From Cognatundibacterium rivi (GTDB taxonomy: Bacteria > Pseudomonadota > Gammaproteobacteria > Burkholderiales > Burkholderiaceae_D): 64,000 nt of DNA. Positions 18,401-27,978 of this stretch are shown here, piece after piece. Numbering within the stretch: position 1 is the first letter of the stretch; every line of letters begins with the position of its first letter. The position numbers and the translations under genes are program-made. The DNA is taken from NCBI RefSeq assembly GCF_018139565.1, contig NZ_JAGSPK010000003.1, forward strand, positions 248,001 to 312,000. Reading direction: 5' to 3'. The notes under the pieces are model-generated. The model made no database searches and was not told where the DNA came from. It saw nothing but the letters and a program-made list of their open reading frames with translations.

Positions 18401-19246
18401 TCACTCATTCAGAAACTGAAGCGCATGACGCAGGAAGCGCTGCGGATACTGGAACTGAGCTGCATGACCAGCATCAGGGTAAATGAATAGCTGGGCGTTC
18501 GGGATGTTGCGCGCCATGTAGAACGAATTGACAGTCGGAATCATCACGTCGTTCACGCCGTTGAGAATAAATGTAGGTTGCAGGATGCTTCGCAGGTGAG
18601 CGAAAGGATCGTCCTCCGAGAGTCTCGGTAAATACAGCACATTGGCTTCGATCTGAGCTTGCATCACAGCGAGGGAGCTGGGTGGGTCCTGATCCACACG
18701 CTGGTGTCGGCGCTCCCAGAATTCACGGCCAGCCTGCTTCGCGGCCTCGGATCGACCGAAGAAAAGAAACAGAAAATCATCCATGGTTGGAATAAGACGC
18801 GGTGCATGTTCCAACACATCAGAATGCGATTCTGGATTCCCTCCGCGAGGCCCTGTTCCCAACAGCATGAGCTTGCGAACCAGATCGGAATGGCGTCGCG
18901 TCAAATCCAACGCCAGAAAGCCACCGAGCGAGAAACCGAGAACATCTACCTTATGCAGACCAAGTGCACGAATAACTTCCGCAGCGTCATCTGCCATGTC
19001 TTCAATCCGGGTACGAGGCGCACCTGTTGAAGAAGCAACGCCACGGCCATTGAAGAGAATGACTTCGCGATCCGTGGCCAATCCATTCGTCATCAGTGGA
19101 TCCCAATGGTCCATGCCACCACGAAAATGCTGTAAAAAAAACAGTGGCGGCTGGTCGGTCCCGGTGTTGCCCCAGCGGCGATAGGCAAATTTATCACCAT
19201 CGATTTCGATGAAGCGGGTGGGAGCGGTGAAATGTGTATCTGTCAT
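18401..19246 (-). CDS. alpha/beta hydrolase
   Basis: A 281-residue cytoplasmic alpha/beta-hydrolase without a signal peptide. The nucleophile elbow is GFSLGG (Ser about residue 125), the acid is probably the Asp in NGVNDVMIPT, and the His is in DAGHAAQF near the C-terminus. The oxyanion region is QHFRGGMDHWDP. It is clearly a paralogue of the exported hydrolase at 21458-22441 (shared GRG/NRG-x-A-S-TG and DAGH blocks). It could act as an esterase, lactonase or C-C hydrolase, and the substrate cannot be inferred. It lies in the island operon downstream of the OYE gene. Confidence 0.88.
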   Translation of the reverse strand: MTDTHFTAPTRFIEIDGDKFAYRRWGNTGTDQPPLFFLQHFRGGMDHWDPLMTNGLATDREVILFNGRGVASSTGAPRTRIEDMADDAAEVIRALGLHKVDVLGFSLGGFLALDLTRRHSDLVRKLMLLGTGPRGGNPESHSDVLEHAPRLIPTMDDFLFLFFGRSEAAKQAGREFWERRHQRVDQDPPSSLAVMQAQIEANVLYLPRLSEDDPFAHLRSILQPTFILNGVNDVMIPTVNSFYMARNIPNAQLFIYPDAGHAAQFQYPQRFLRHALQFLNE

Positions 19247-19452
19247 ATATCAATCCCTAGAATTAGGCATTAATGCCTTTGCTGCCAGATCTCAAGTTAT
19301 GTTTTGCGCCAGGCGCGCCAATGCCGCTTGATGCTCAGGTCACCAGCGCACTTGCCAAAGTTGGAAGTTGTTGAGTACGCATATTGCTCTCCTGATCGTG
19401 TGGTAGACCCAGGAACGCCTGAGCCTACCAGTTCAGTCGGAGCCTTTTATCG

Positions 19453-20529
19453 TCAGGCCGCTAGCGCCGGATAATCCGTGTAACCCTTAGCGCCTGGTGT
19501 GTAGAACGTGTCCGGGCTTGGCGCATTCAATGGAGCGTCTTGGCGAAGGCGCTCCACCAGATCAGGGTTAGCAATGAAGGGGCGGCCCATGGCCGTCAGG
19601 TCTGCGCGGCCTTCGCTCAAGGCTAGCTCTGCGCCGGCTTTGTCGAGTCCACCGGCGAGGATGAAGGGGCCGTTGAATGCAGCCCGCAGATCAGCCTTCA
19701 GCGTGGCAGGAACCGGCGGAGCTCCTAAGGCCGAATGGTCCAGCACGTGCACGTACATCAGGCCGAGTGCGGAGAGTTGCGTCACCAGTGCCAGGTACTG
19801 TTCGTCCACGCCATCGAATGCACCCGCGGCATTGACCACGCCGTGCGGTGAGAGGCGAATGCCCACGCGTTCTGCGCCGATTTCTTTTGCGGTAGCGCGG
19901 GCGACTTCCAGCACCAGGCGGTTGCGGCCGTCCGCCGTGCCGCCGTAGCCATCAGTGCGGCGGTTGATGTTGGCGTTCAGGAATTGCTCCAGCAGGTAGC
20001 CATTGGCCGCATGCAATTCAATACCATCGAAGCCAGCTTGGATAGCAAGACCTGCGGCTGTCGCGTACTCACCAATGACGTTGCGAAGGTCATCTTCTGT
20101 CATGGCACGTGGGAGCGTATGTGGCTGGCTACCTTGCGCGTCGGTCCACATCTCGCCGGGGCAGATTTCAGGCGAAGGCCCAAGCACCTCTGCACCCGCA
20201 GGCAGGTTGGCCTGGTGCGACACGCGGCCGGTGTGCATCAGTTGCACGACGATCTTGCCACCCTTAGCATGCACTGCGTCGGTTACTCGTTTCCATCCTT
20301 GAACCTGGGCTTCATTAAAAAGACCCGGAATCCGGGCATAGCCCAAGCCGTTGGGGGACGGTGACGTGCCTTCGGTGATAATAAGTCCGGCACTGGCGCG
20401 TTGTGCGTAGTAGGTGACCATTATTTCAGTGGGGATGTTGTCACTACTTGCACGGCTACGCGTCAGTGGTGACATCACAATACGATTGCTGAGCGTGGTT
20501 GAACGAAGTTGGTAGGATTCAAAAAGCAT
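19453..20529 (-). CDS. Old Yellow Enzyme family ene-reductase (NemA-like)
   Basis: A 358-residue FMN-dependent ene-reductase. Family hallmarks are SNRIVMSPLTRSRA near the N-terminus, the flavin-contact QLMHTGRVSH, the substrate-binding ELHAANGYLLEQFLNANINR with His and Asn, RTDGYGG, and the C-terminal phosphate-binding ALSEGRADLTAMGRPFIANP. It reduces activated C=C bonds, nitro compounds or nitrate esters with NAD(P)H in the cytoplasm. It belongs to the island gene set between an SDR and an alpha/beta hydrolase. About 200 bases without a gene separate it from the next gene downstream. Natural substrate unknown. Confidence 0.94.
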   Translation of the reverse strand: MLFESYQLRSTTLSNRIVMSPLTRSRASSDNIPTEIMVTYYAQRASAGLIITEGTSPSPNGLGYARIPGLFNEAQVQGWKRVTDAVHAKGGKIVVQLMHTGRVSHQANLPAGAEVLGPSPEICPGEMWTDAQGSQPHTLPRAMTEDDLRNVIGEYATAAGLAIQAGFDGIELHAANGYLLEQFLNANINRRTDGYGGTADGRNRLVLEVARATAKEIGAERVGIRLSPHGVVNAAGAFDGVDEQYLALVTQLSALGLMYVHVLDHSALGAPPVPATLKADLRAAFNGPFILAGGLDKAGAELALSEGRADLTAMGRPFIANPDLVERLRQDAPLNAPSPDTFYTPGAKGYTDYPALAA

Positions 20530-20590
20530 GGCTTTTCCTTAAAAATGGATAACTAAAAATGGGATGAGCAGTCAACGTTGTTCACTGGAA

Positions 20591-21391
20591 TCAAGCGACC
20601 TGATAACGAGGCGCTGGCGTCCCAGCTTGTGTGCTGGCGAAAAGTTCGGAACGCGCTGCGTCGTACTTGTCCCACAGACTGGCATCGGCAACTGATGGCC
20701 AAGTGATCGTTTCGCCCTGATCCAGACCCGCCAGCGCCGCATCGACCATGTGTTCAGTCGTCATCAAGGTACTTTTGTTGAGGGCTGCCAGCGGAACGCC
20801 CGACAAATCCCAGAGCTCGGTGGCAGTGGATGCGGGCAACACCAATTGGACTTTCACCCCGGTGTCAGCCAGTTCTTGCTGCAGGCCTCGGCTATATTGC
20901 AATACAAAGGCTTTGGTACCGCTGTAGATAGCGCTGATGGCCATCGAGTGAATGGCGAGTACGGATGCGATGTTGATGATCAAGCCCTGCTTTTTTGCCA
21001 CAAAGGCTGGCACTGCCGCTTGCGTCAAGCGCGTCAGAGCGGTGATATTGAGGGCAATCTGAGTCTGTGCGTCGTCCGCAGAGGTCTGGGTAGACGGCGC
21101 CAGGCGTGCAATACCTGCGTTGTTGACCAAGACTTGCACGTCCTCATTCGTAGCCAGAATTTTCTCGATTCTCGCCACATCTTCGTCCTTTGTCAGATCC
21201 GCAACAATTGGCTCGGCATTGATACCATGTACTGTTGCGAGCTGCTTGCAGAGAGCTTCCAGTCGTTCAGCGCGCCGTGCAACAAGGATAAGGTCGTATC
21301 CACGCGCTGCCAGACGATCGGCGTAGACGGCACCGATGCCAGAAGAGGCGCCGGTGATAAGGGCGATTTTTGATGCGTCAGAGTTTGTCAT
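20591..21391 (-). CDS. short-chain dehydrogenase/reductase (SDR)
   Basis: A 266-residue classical SDR. The cofactor motif is LITGASSGIG at residue 12, followed by an Arg-rich segment after strand 2 (LVARRAERL) that favours NADP(H). NNAG is near residue 90. The catalytic Ser is in INIASVLA and the YxxxK pair in YSGTKAF. It oxidises or reduces an unidentified alcohol or ketone. It lies between the exported alpha/beta hydrolase and the OYE genes on the same strand, with gaps of about 60 bases on each side. Confidence 0.92.
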   Translation of the reverse strand: MTNSDASKIALITGASSGIGAVYADRLAARGYDLILVARRAERLEALCKQLATVHGINAEPIVADLTKDEDVARIEKILATNEDVQVLVNNAGIARLAPSTQTSADDAQTQIALNITALTRLTQAAVPAFVAKKQGLIINIASVLAIHSMAISAIYSGTKAFVLQYSRGLQQELADTGVKVQLVLPASTATELWDLSGVPLAALNKSTLMTTEHMVDAALAGLDQGETITWPSVADASLWDKYDAARSELFASTQAGTPAPRYQVA

Positions 21392-21457
21392 CGATAGCTT
21401 TCTGGTTAAGTTGTGCCAGGTTAAATTTGAGTGCTGTTAGGAATGCCAGTGGCTGAA

Positions 21458-22441
21458 TTAACGTGCAAGGAATGCGAGTGATCTGGCCACGAAATCGGAG
21501 TGAAATTGGAATATGCCTCCATGCCCGGCATCGGGATAAATGACCAAGGCACTGTTCGGAAGGCGCTTCGCCAGATCGTAGGTATTTTGTGTAGGAACCA
21601 TCCGGTCTGCTTCGCCATTGACAACGAGCACCGGCTGTTTGATCACCGACAAATCAACAGGGCTCTTGCGCCCCCACGCACTTAAGGCCTGCAACTGCGC
21701 AATGTAGGCCGCCACGCTGATTTCTTTATCGCGATTCTCGGAGCGCTCGCTTAATCTCGCCAGAAATGCTTTTCCGGCGTCGATGCCATTGGGTGTGCGT
21801 GTGAAGAACAGGTATTGCTTCGGGTCCTGTCCAGTCAACAGCCCTCGAAGAATGTCATAGTTAGCGACTCCATTTACAGTACTGATACCTTCGCCACCAG
21901 CAGGACCTGTCCCTGCAAGAATCATCTTGCGGATCAGTTGCGGCTCCTTCAGCGCCATTTCCTGAGCGATCATGCCGCCCATTGAAAAACCTAAGAGGTC
22001 GACTTGCTTGAACCCCTTCGCTTTGATGAAAGTGATGGCGTCGTCTGCCATTTGCTCAATGGAATTAGATGGCGAGCCCGTGGATGCGCCGATGCCGCGA
22101 TTGTCGAAGGCGATCACATGGTGCTTCGTCGCAAGACCGTCCATGATCCTCGGGTCCCAGTTATCCAGCACGGCTGCGAGATGGACTAAAAACACCACGG
22201 GCGTTCCGCCGTTGTGTTGTCCCATCTCCCGATAGACGAAACTGACGTCGTTGGCGTTGATGGTTTGCGTCGGAACATTCTTCCAGTTGGTTGCTGGCGT
22301 TTGTGCCGAAGTCTGCAGGGACGCTGCGGTCTGGTTGGGCAGCACCTCTGCTGCGCCGACCAGGGCTGTAAGTAGAGTAGCGGTGATGGTGAGACTCGCA
22401 AAGGCGGCCTTCCACAACTGCGGAATTACATTCGTTTTCAT
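21458..22441 (-). CDS. exported alpha/beta hydrolase
   Basis: A 327-residue alpha/beta hydrolase with an N-terminal signal peptide (residues 1-31, AFASLTITATLLTALVGAAE), so it is probably periplasmic. The nucleophile elbow is GFSMGG, the acid Asp is in GEADRMVPT, and the His is in DAGHGGIF. The cap region contains PNGIDAGKAFLARL. It is related to the cytoplasmic hydrolase at 18401-19246, and the two may derive from one duplication. Its neighbours are SDR genes on both sides. The reaction is unknown, with esterase or lactonase activity most likely. Confidence 0.88.
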   Translation of the reverse strand: MKTNVIPQLWKAAFASLTITATLLTALVGAAEVLPNQTAASLQTSAQTPATNWKNVPTQTINANDVSFVYREMGQHNGGTPVVFLVHLAAVLDNWDPRIMDGLATKHHVIAFDNRGIGASTGSPSNSIEQMADDAITFIKAKGFKQVDLLGFSMGGMIAQEMALKEPQLIRKMILAGTGPAGGEGISTVNGVANYDILRGLLTGQDPKQYLFFTRTPNGIDAGKAFLARLSERSENRDKEISVAAYIAQLQALSAWGRKSPVDLSVIKQPVLVVNGEADRMVPTQNTYDLAKRLPNSALVIYPDAGHGGIFQFHSDFVARSLAFLAR

Positions 22442-22460
22442 CGTTTGACTCCAAGGATTT

Positions 22461-23165
22461 TTATTCGGCCTGGGGCAGGTAGAAAGGACGCGGTGCGGTC
22501 AGGGCTTGATGCACTTGTTGCGTCAAGGCGTCTGCCAGTACTTCATCTGCACCGGCTTCCAAACCGTCCAGTGCGCGTTGTACGATGTCTTCGGGACTTG
22601 TTTTTGGTACGTCGAAACCGCGCGTGAGGTCGGTATCGACGTAGGCCATGTGCAAACCCAGCACCTGGGTTTGTTGGCTTGCCAGTTCATGCCGCAGTGC
22701 GTTGGTCAGCGACCATGCAGCCGATTTGCTAGCCGAGTAGGCAGCGAGAGCCCCATCGTTAACCCACGAGGCAACGGACAGCACGTTGAGCAATGCGCCG
22801 CCGCCATTGCCCTTCAGCACAGGCGCAAATGCTTTACTGATATTTAGTACACCAAAGACATTGGTTTCGAAGATGCGGCGTGTAAGGTCTTCACTGTCGT
22901 TCGCCAGAAAACCGCCCGGCTGGGCTATGCCTGCGTTGTTGATGACCAGCGTTACGTCAGATGCTTTTTGAACAGCGGCATCGATTTCATCTTGTTTAGT
23001 GACATCGAGTTGCAATGCGATGACACCCGGCTGTGTCACGCTGGCGGGATTGCGCGCCGCGGCATATACCTTACGCGCGCCGCGCGCGAGCAGTGCTTGG
23101 GTAAAGGCCAGCCCAATTCCACGATTGGCGCCGGTGACAAGAACAACAGAATTTTCGATTTTCAT
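22461..23165 (-). CDS. short-chain dehydrogenase/reductase (SDR)
   Basis: A 234-residue SDR. The ATG at 23165 is preferred because it has a GGAG ribosome-binding site and gives the usual N-terminus (MKIENSVVLVTGANRGIG). The cofactor motif TGANRGIG, NNAG, the catalytic Ser in NVLSVASW and YSASKSAAW are all present. AARNPAS after strand 2 suggests NADP(H). A candidate TetR operator lies 31 bases upstream. It starts the second part of the island gene set, with the exported hydrolase 19 bases downstream. Confidence 0.92.
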   Translation of the reverse strand: MKIENSVVLVTGANRGIGLAFTQALLARGARKVYAAARNPASVTQPGVIALQLDVTKQDEIDAAVQKASDVTLVINNAGIAQPGGFLANDSEDLTRRIFETNVFGVLNISKAFAPVLKGNGGGALLNVLSVASWVNDGALAAYSASKSAAWSLTNALRHELASQQTQVLGLHMAYVDTDLTRGFDVPKTSPEDIVQRALDGLEAGADEVLADALTQQVHQALTAPRPFYLPQAE

Positions 23166-23195
23166 AAGAGACTCCAGGAGTAAATAAAATTTCAC

Positions 23196-23209
23196 ATGAC
23201 AATCATCAT
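23196..23209. promoter_or_regulatory. candidate TetR operator upstream of the SDR gene
   Basis: ATGACAATCATCAT matches the perfect site upstream of the TetR gene at 11 of 14 positions and is followed by the same ATATT extension. It lies in the gap between the alcohol dehydrogenase and SDR genes. Confidence 0.45.
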
Positions 23210-23248
23210 ATTAAAAGACGTGCCGCGGCTTTCGGCAGCGGCGATGGA

Positions 23249-24250
23249 TTAGCGAACTTTGATCACGACTTTGCCTTTAGCTCGCCCACTTTCGACATAG
23301 GCCAGGGCTGCATTCGTCGATTCAAATGGAAACACCTTGTCAACAACCGGGTGAATGACACCCGACTCGATGAGCGACGTGATTTGTTTTAGTTGGCTAC
23401 CGTTGGCTTTCATAAAAAGGAATGAAAAGCCAACTTGTAGCCGCCTCGCCATTCGGCGGGTTCCCAAGCTCAGAAGGCGTATTACTTGTTTTACAAACCA
23501 TGGAGCCTTGATTTCTTCTGCAAATGAAGGATCGGCAGGACCGGAAATGGTGATGAGCTTGCCACCGGGCTTGAGCACGCGCATCGACTTCGTGAGTGTC
23601 TTACCGTCCTGGCTATTTAAAACGACGTCATAGCCGCTCAGGACTTTTTCAAAATCTTCTTTTTTATAGTCGATGACAACGTCAGCACCCAATTCTTTCA
23701 CCCAGGCCACATTGCTTGTACTGGTTGTGGTGGCCACAGTGGCACCCAGATGCTTAGCTAGCTGGATGGCAAAAGTACCTACACCACCTGAGCCTGCCTG
23801 AATGAAGACCTTCTGCCCCTTCTTTAGTTTAGCCTTCTCAACCAGCGCTTGCCAGACGGTCAAGGCCACCAATGGCATTGATGCGGCTTCTTCCATGGTG
23901 AGATTCTTAGGCTTTAATGCGAGAGAGCTTTCCTTGATGGCGATAAATTCCGCGAAGGTTCCAATCCGTAAGTCATCTGGCCTCGAATACACCTCATCGC
24001 CCACTTTGTATTGTCGTACTCCACGGCCAACCTGAGTCACAATCCCAGCCACGTCGTGACCAAGGATGAAAGGGGTGGCGTACGGTAGGATGAGTTTGAA
24101 CTCACCGTTCCTGACCTTAGAGTCGATCAGGTTAACACCAGCAGCATGTACTTGGACGAGAACCTCGTCATCGCGCAGCTCAGGTGTAGGCATATCTGCG
24201 AGCCGCAGTGCATGATTCTTTCCATAGCGCTCAACGATGTATGCTTGCAT
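23249..24250 (-). CDS. MDR-family NADP-dependent oxidoreductase, quinone reductase type
   Basis: A 333-residue medium-chain dehydrogenase/reductase of the zinc-independent quinone oxidoreductase branch. The N-terminal GroES-like domain contains GHDVAGIV and the proline-rich PTPELRDDEVLVQVHAAGVN. The Rossmann motif is AGSGGVGTFAIQLAK. Structural zinc cysteines are absent. Such enzymes reduce quinones or enones with NADPH. It is the gene after tetR, 98 bases away, and that gap holds a TetR-operator-like sequence, so TetR control is likely. Confidence 0.92.
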   Translation of the reverse strand: MQAYIVERYGKNHALRLADMPTPELRDDEVLVQVHAAGVNLIDSKVRNGEFKLILPYATPFILGHDVAGIVTQVGRGVRQYKVGDEVYSRPDDLRIGTFAEFIAIKESSLALKPKNLTMEEAASMPLVALTVWQALVEKAKLKKGQKVFIQAGSGGVGTFAIQLAKHLGATVATTTSTSNVAWVKELGADVVIDYKKEDFEKVLSGYDVVLNSQDGKTLTKSMRVLKPGGKLITISGPADPSFAEEIKAPWFVKQVIRLLSLGTRRMARRLQVGFSFLFMKANGSQLKQITSLIESGVIHPVVDKVFPFESTNAALAYVESGRAKGKVVIKVR

Positions 24251-24316
24251 GGCTTCTCCTGTGTTCAGATGTTGGTTGATTTAAAGTTAAAAATTTAGAC
24301 TATGTGCAGTTTTCGT

Positions 24317-24330
24317 ATGATGACCATAAT
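24317..24330. promoter_or_regulatory. candidate TetR operator upstream of the oxidoreductase gene
   Basis: ATGATGACCATAAT differs from the perfect palindrome upstream of the TetR gene at one position and is followed by ATTTAA. It lies in the 98-base gap before the MDR oxidoreductase gene. Confidence 0.55.
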
Positions 24331-24348
24331 ATTTAAAGGCAAAAAAAT

Positions 24349-24966
24349 TTACTCTGTTAATTTGGATTGAGCTAAATCGAGATTCTTCAAAGTTGCGCTA
24401 CACCATGCATCCGACAAATTCGCATCATCTACCGCGCGTGCTAACACTAAAGTGCCCACCAGCGTGGCCAGCGACACCAATGCTCGTTCGTGCGCACTTG
24501 GTTGCTCCCAATCAGGGAACTGACGAGCAACGAGGTCAACCATCTCTTTGATCCGTCGCGTTGCTGCAAGTCGTACCTCAGGAGATTGGCGTGGCATTTC
24601 AGAACCCAGCGCTGATAGTGGGCATCCATTCTCTATGCCGGCGAGGTGCTCTTTAGAGAGATAAACCTGCGCAAGCGCTTGCAAAGCTTCATTCGGGGGG
24701 GCTGCTGCTATTACGTTTGCCGCAACCGCATTGGATTCGGCTCCCGCACGGTCTGCAGCTTCTGCCAGCATGGCTTCACGAGAGGCGAAATGTGCATAGA
24801 ATGCCCCGTGTGTCAGCCCAGCCTCTTTCATAATGTCAGCAACTCCTGTGCCGTCGTAACCGCTTCTACGAATGGCGCGTGCGGCTGCCTGAACGATTCG
24901 CTCATGAGATGCTTCTTTGGCGCTGGATCTGATTCCGGTTTTTGATTTTCGCATGATGACCATCAT
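24349..24966 (-). CDS. TetR-family transcriptional regulator
   Basis: A 205-residue TetR repressor. The helix-turn-helix spans residues 22-65 (HERIVQAAARAIRRSGYDG, then VADIMKEAGLTHGAFYAHF). The C-terminal ligand domain is of the common type with GCPLSALGSEM. The start at 24966 has an AGGGAA site about nine bases upstream; an ATG four codons later is also possible. A perfect 14-base palindrome covers the start codon region, so the protein probably blocks its own expression. It is the first gene of the island set and probably controls the neighbouring oxidoreductases. The inducer is unknown. Confidence 0.92.
   Translation of the reverse strand: MMVIMRKSKTGIRSSAKEASHERIVQAAARAIRRSGYDGTGVADIMKEAGLTHGAFYAHFASREAMLAEAADRAGAESNAVAANVIAAAPPNEALQALAQVYLSKEHLAGIENGCPLSALGSEMPRQSPEVRLAATRRIKEMVDLVARQFPDWEQPSAHERALVSLATLVGTLVLARAVDDANLSDAWCSATLKNLDLAQSKLTE
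24953..24966. promoter_or_regulatory. candidate TetR operator overlapping the tetR start
   Basis: ATGATGACCATCAT has perfect six-base inverted arms around two bases. It covers the first codons of the TetR gene. Two related copies lie upstream of neighbouring island genes, which supports a role as the operator of this regulator. Confidence 0.6.
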
Positions 24967-25161
24967 ATTTCATGTTTCCCTGTTTTGCAAATATTTTTTA
25001 TGGGGAATTAGTTCTGCAGATAACTCACCTTGAAGACTGCATTTATCCTATCCATTTTCGTTGCAAGCGAAATTTCAGATCCGATATCTCCCCCCATAAC
25101 CGCAAAAAGTCGATTGAAAGTTGAGAGGATATTTCTTAAATTTTGAATTACTTCCACGAAG

Positions 25162-25208
25162 AGTTCAAAGATAAGTGACCAAAGTTCAGAGATAAAAGAA
25201 ATCCGACA
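25162..25208 (-). repeat. right-end array of TTATCTCTGAACT boxes
   Basis: Read on the minus strand, boxes TTATCTCTGAACT (25183-25195) and TTATCTTTGAACT (25162-25174) point into the island, and TGTCGGAT closes the end at 25208. The array is the inverted counterpart of that at 17310-17448. The stretch 24967-25161 between it and the TetR gene holds no gene that I can recognise. Confidence 0.65.
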
Positions 25209-25242
25209 AAATGACACACATTGTCGTTATTGCCACCCGCAC

Positions 25243-25271
25243 TTGAAAAAGCGACACCCCGCCCCTACAAT
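25243..25271 (+). promoter_or_regulatory. groESL promoter
   Basis: TTGAAA and TACAAT are separated by 17 bases. CTTGAAA with CCCCTACAAT also resembles a heat-shock sigma-32 promoter. The CIRCE operator starts at the last base of the -10 box. Confidence 0.7.
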
Positions 25272-25297
25272 TAGCACTCCACACAAGAGAGTGCTAA
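25271..25297 (+). promoter_or_regulatory. CIRCE operator (HrcA binding site)
   Basis: TTAGCACTC, nine bases, GAGTGCTAA: a perfect match to the CIRCE consensus. HrcA bound here represses the groESL operon at normal temperature. Confidence 0.95.
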
Positions 25298-25299
25298 CA

Positions 25300-25383
25300 A
25301 TGTTAAAATCGACTGGTTTCAGCGTTGCAGGCAACTTAGCCGCTGTTAGCGTGGCGGCTCTTATGCAGCACATGTATGTGTGA
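25300..25383 (+). CDS. possible small leader ORF between CIRCE and groES
   Basis: A 27-codon frame opens three bases after CIRCE (MLKSTGFSVAGNLAAV, ending in MQHMYV). It has a hydrophobic centre and lacks a strong ribosome-binding site. The groES leader is unusually long (about 260 bases), so this could be a translated leader or chance. Weak call. Confidence 0.2.
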   Translation: MLKSTGFSVAGNLAAVSVAALMQHMYV

Positions 25384-25558
25384 AGTAAGGGGCTTGAAAG
25401 TGGCGAACACTGACACCATCTACGGCGCACATTTTTGTTTGTTTGCTGATGGGACTTATGCAAAATCAGGTGATGCTTCAATGTCATTCTGTCTGAATTT
25501 GTGATGAGCCCCGTTTTACTTCGGTAGTTTTACTTTTGTAATTATTTTAGGAGTTAAT

Positions 25559-25849
25559 ATGAATCTTCGTCCCCTGCACGATCGCATTATCGTCAAACGT
25601 CTGGATCAAGAAACAAAAACTGCATCCGGCATCGTTCTGCCAGACGCAGCAGCTGAAAAACCAGATCAAGGTGAAGTATTGGCCGTTGGCGCTGGCAAAC
25701 AGTTGGACAACGGTTCGATCCGCGCACTGGAAGTGAAAGTTGGCGACCGCGTTTTGTTCGGCAAATACTCTGGTCAGGCTGTCAAAGTTGACGGCAACGA
25801 AGTTCTGGTTATGCGTGAAGAAGATATCTTCGCGATCGTACAGAAGTAA
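25559..25849 (+). CDS. groES: co-chaperonin GroES
   Basis: A 96-residue GroES of normal length. It begins [16 protein letters not shown] and contains the mobile loop ([18 protein letters not shown]) that binds GroEL, then [16 protein letters not shown]. Seven copies form the lid of the GroEL folding cage in the cytoplasm. A GGAG ribosome-binding site precedes the ATG. It is the first gene of the groESL operon, downstream of a sigma-70/sigma-32-like promoter and a perfect CIRCE site, so it is likely controlled by HrcA and by heat shock. Confidence 0.98.
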   Translation: MNLRPLHDRIIVKRLDQETKTASGIVLPDAAAEKPDQGEVLAVGAGKQLDNGSIRALEVKVGDRVLFGKYSGQAVKVDGNEVLVMREEDIFAIVQK

Positions 25850-25863
25850 TTCCTTCCTGGTAG

Positions 25864-27558
<1,695 letters not shown>

Positions 27559-27594
27559 TACCGCTTGCTGCTCAGTTTGAGCTGCATACGAAAT

Positions 27595-27628
27595 AAAAAG
27601 CTCTGCAATCATTTTGTAGAGCTTTTTT
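27595..27628 (+). terminator. intrinsic terminator after groEL
   Basis: The arms AAAAGCTCT and AGAGCTTTT flank a short loop and are followed by T residues, 36 bases after the groEL stop. Confidence 0.85.
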
Positions 27629-27978
27629 CATTTCAGCGTGCTGCATGGTTTGCGGACAAAAATACATCACCAGAATTTCATTCTTCGTTTCTAATTTCAA
27701 TTCCGTTTTGAATTCCGTTTTCATTCCTGCTTTCGCTCCCATTTGCTTTTCCCGGGCCAGCACCCTGCTGCGTTACGTCAAGAATCGCTATGAATGCGAT
27801 GCACGAACAGGGATTTTGTCTTCACACATCTTGACAGCAAGATTGATGACTCAGATACTGCGGCATCTGAAAAATTATTTTCATTATTTCGACATCAGCG
27901 TTGATAAAACTGGCAAATATCTATGCCTGTCATTTGCATGCTGATGCGGTTGGTATCCTATTTCATCCCGGAGACACA
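27629..27978 (+). promoter_or_regulatory. upstream region of the OPT transporter gene
   Basis: A 350-base non-coding stretch. It contains TTGACA at 27831 and GATACT 17 bases later, a reasonable sigma-70 promoter, and GGAGA just before the transporter ATG. AATTCCGTTTT occurs twice in direct repeat near 27700-27720. No gene is seen. Confidence 0.45.

Larger units (their letters stand above)
17310..25208. mobile_element. candidate transposase-less accessory island bounded by inverted repeat arrays
   Basis: Both ends carry a matching 26-base inverted segment (22 of 26 positions identical by eye) that begins TATCGGAT or TGTCGGAT and ends TTATCTCTGAACT, reading inward from each side. Further TTATCTTTGAACT-type boxes lie inside each end. 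The cargo is a one-directional set of hydrolase, SDR, OYE and alcohol dehydrogenase genes with a TetR regulator, unlike the core genes on either side. No transposase or integrase is present between the ends, and no clear target duplication was found. It may be a transposon derivative moved in trans, or two old insertion-sequence ends. Confidence 0.5.

Noticed and set aside
25085..25097. TCTCCCCCC near the right end of the island as a fourth repeat copy
   Set aside because: Only the C-tract is similar; the TACT/AGTA flanks, the middle block and the 5' arm are missing.
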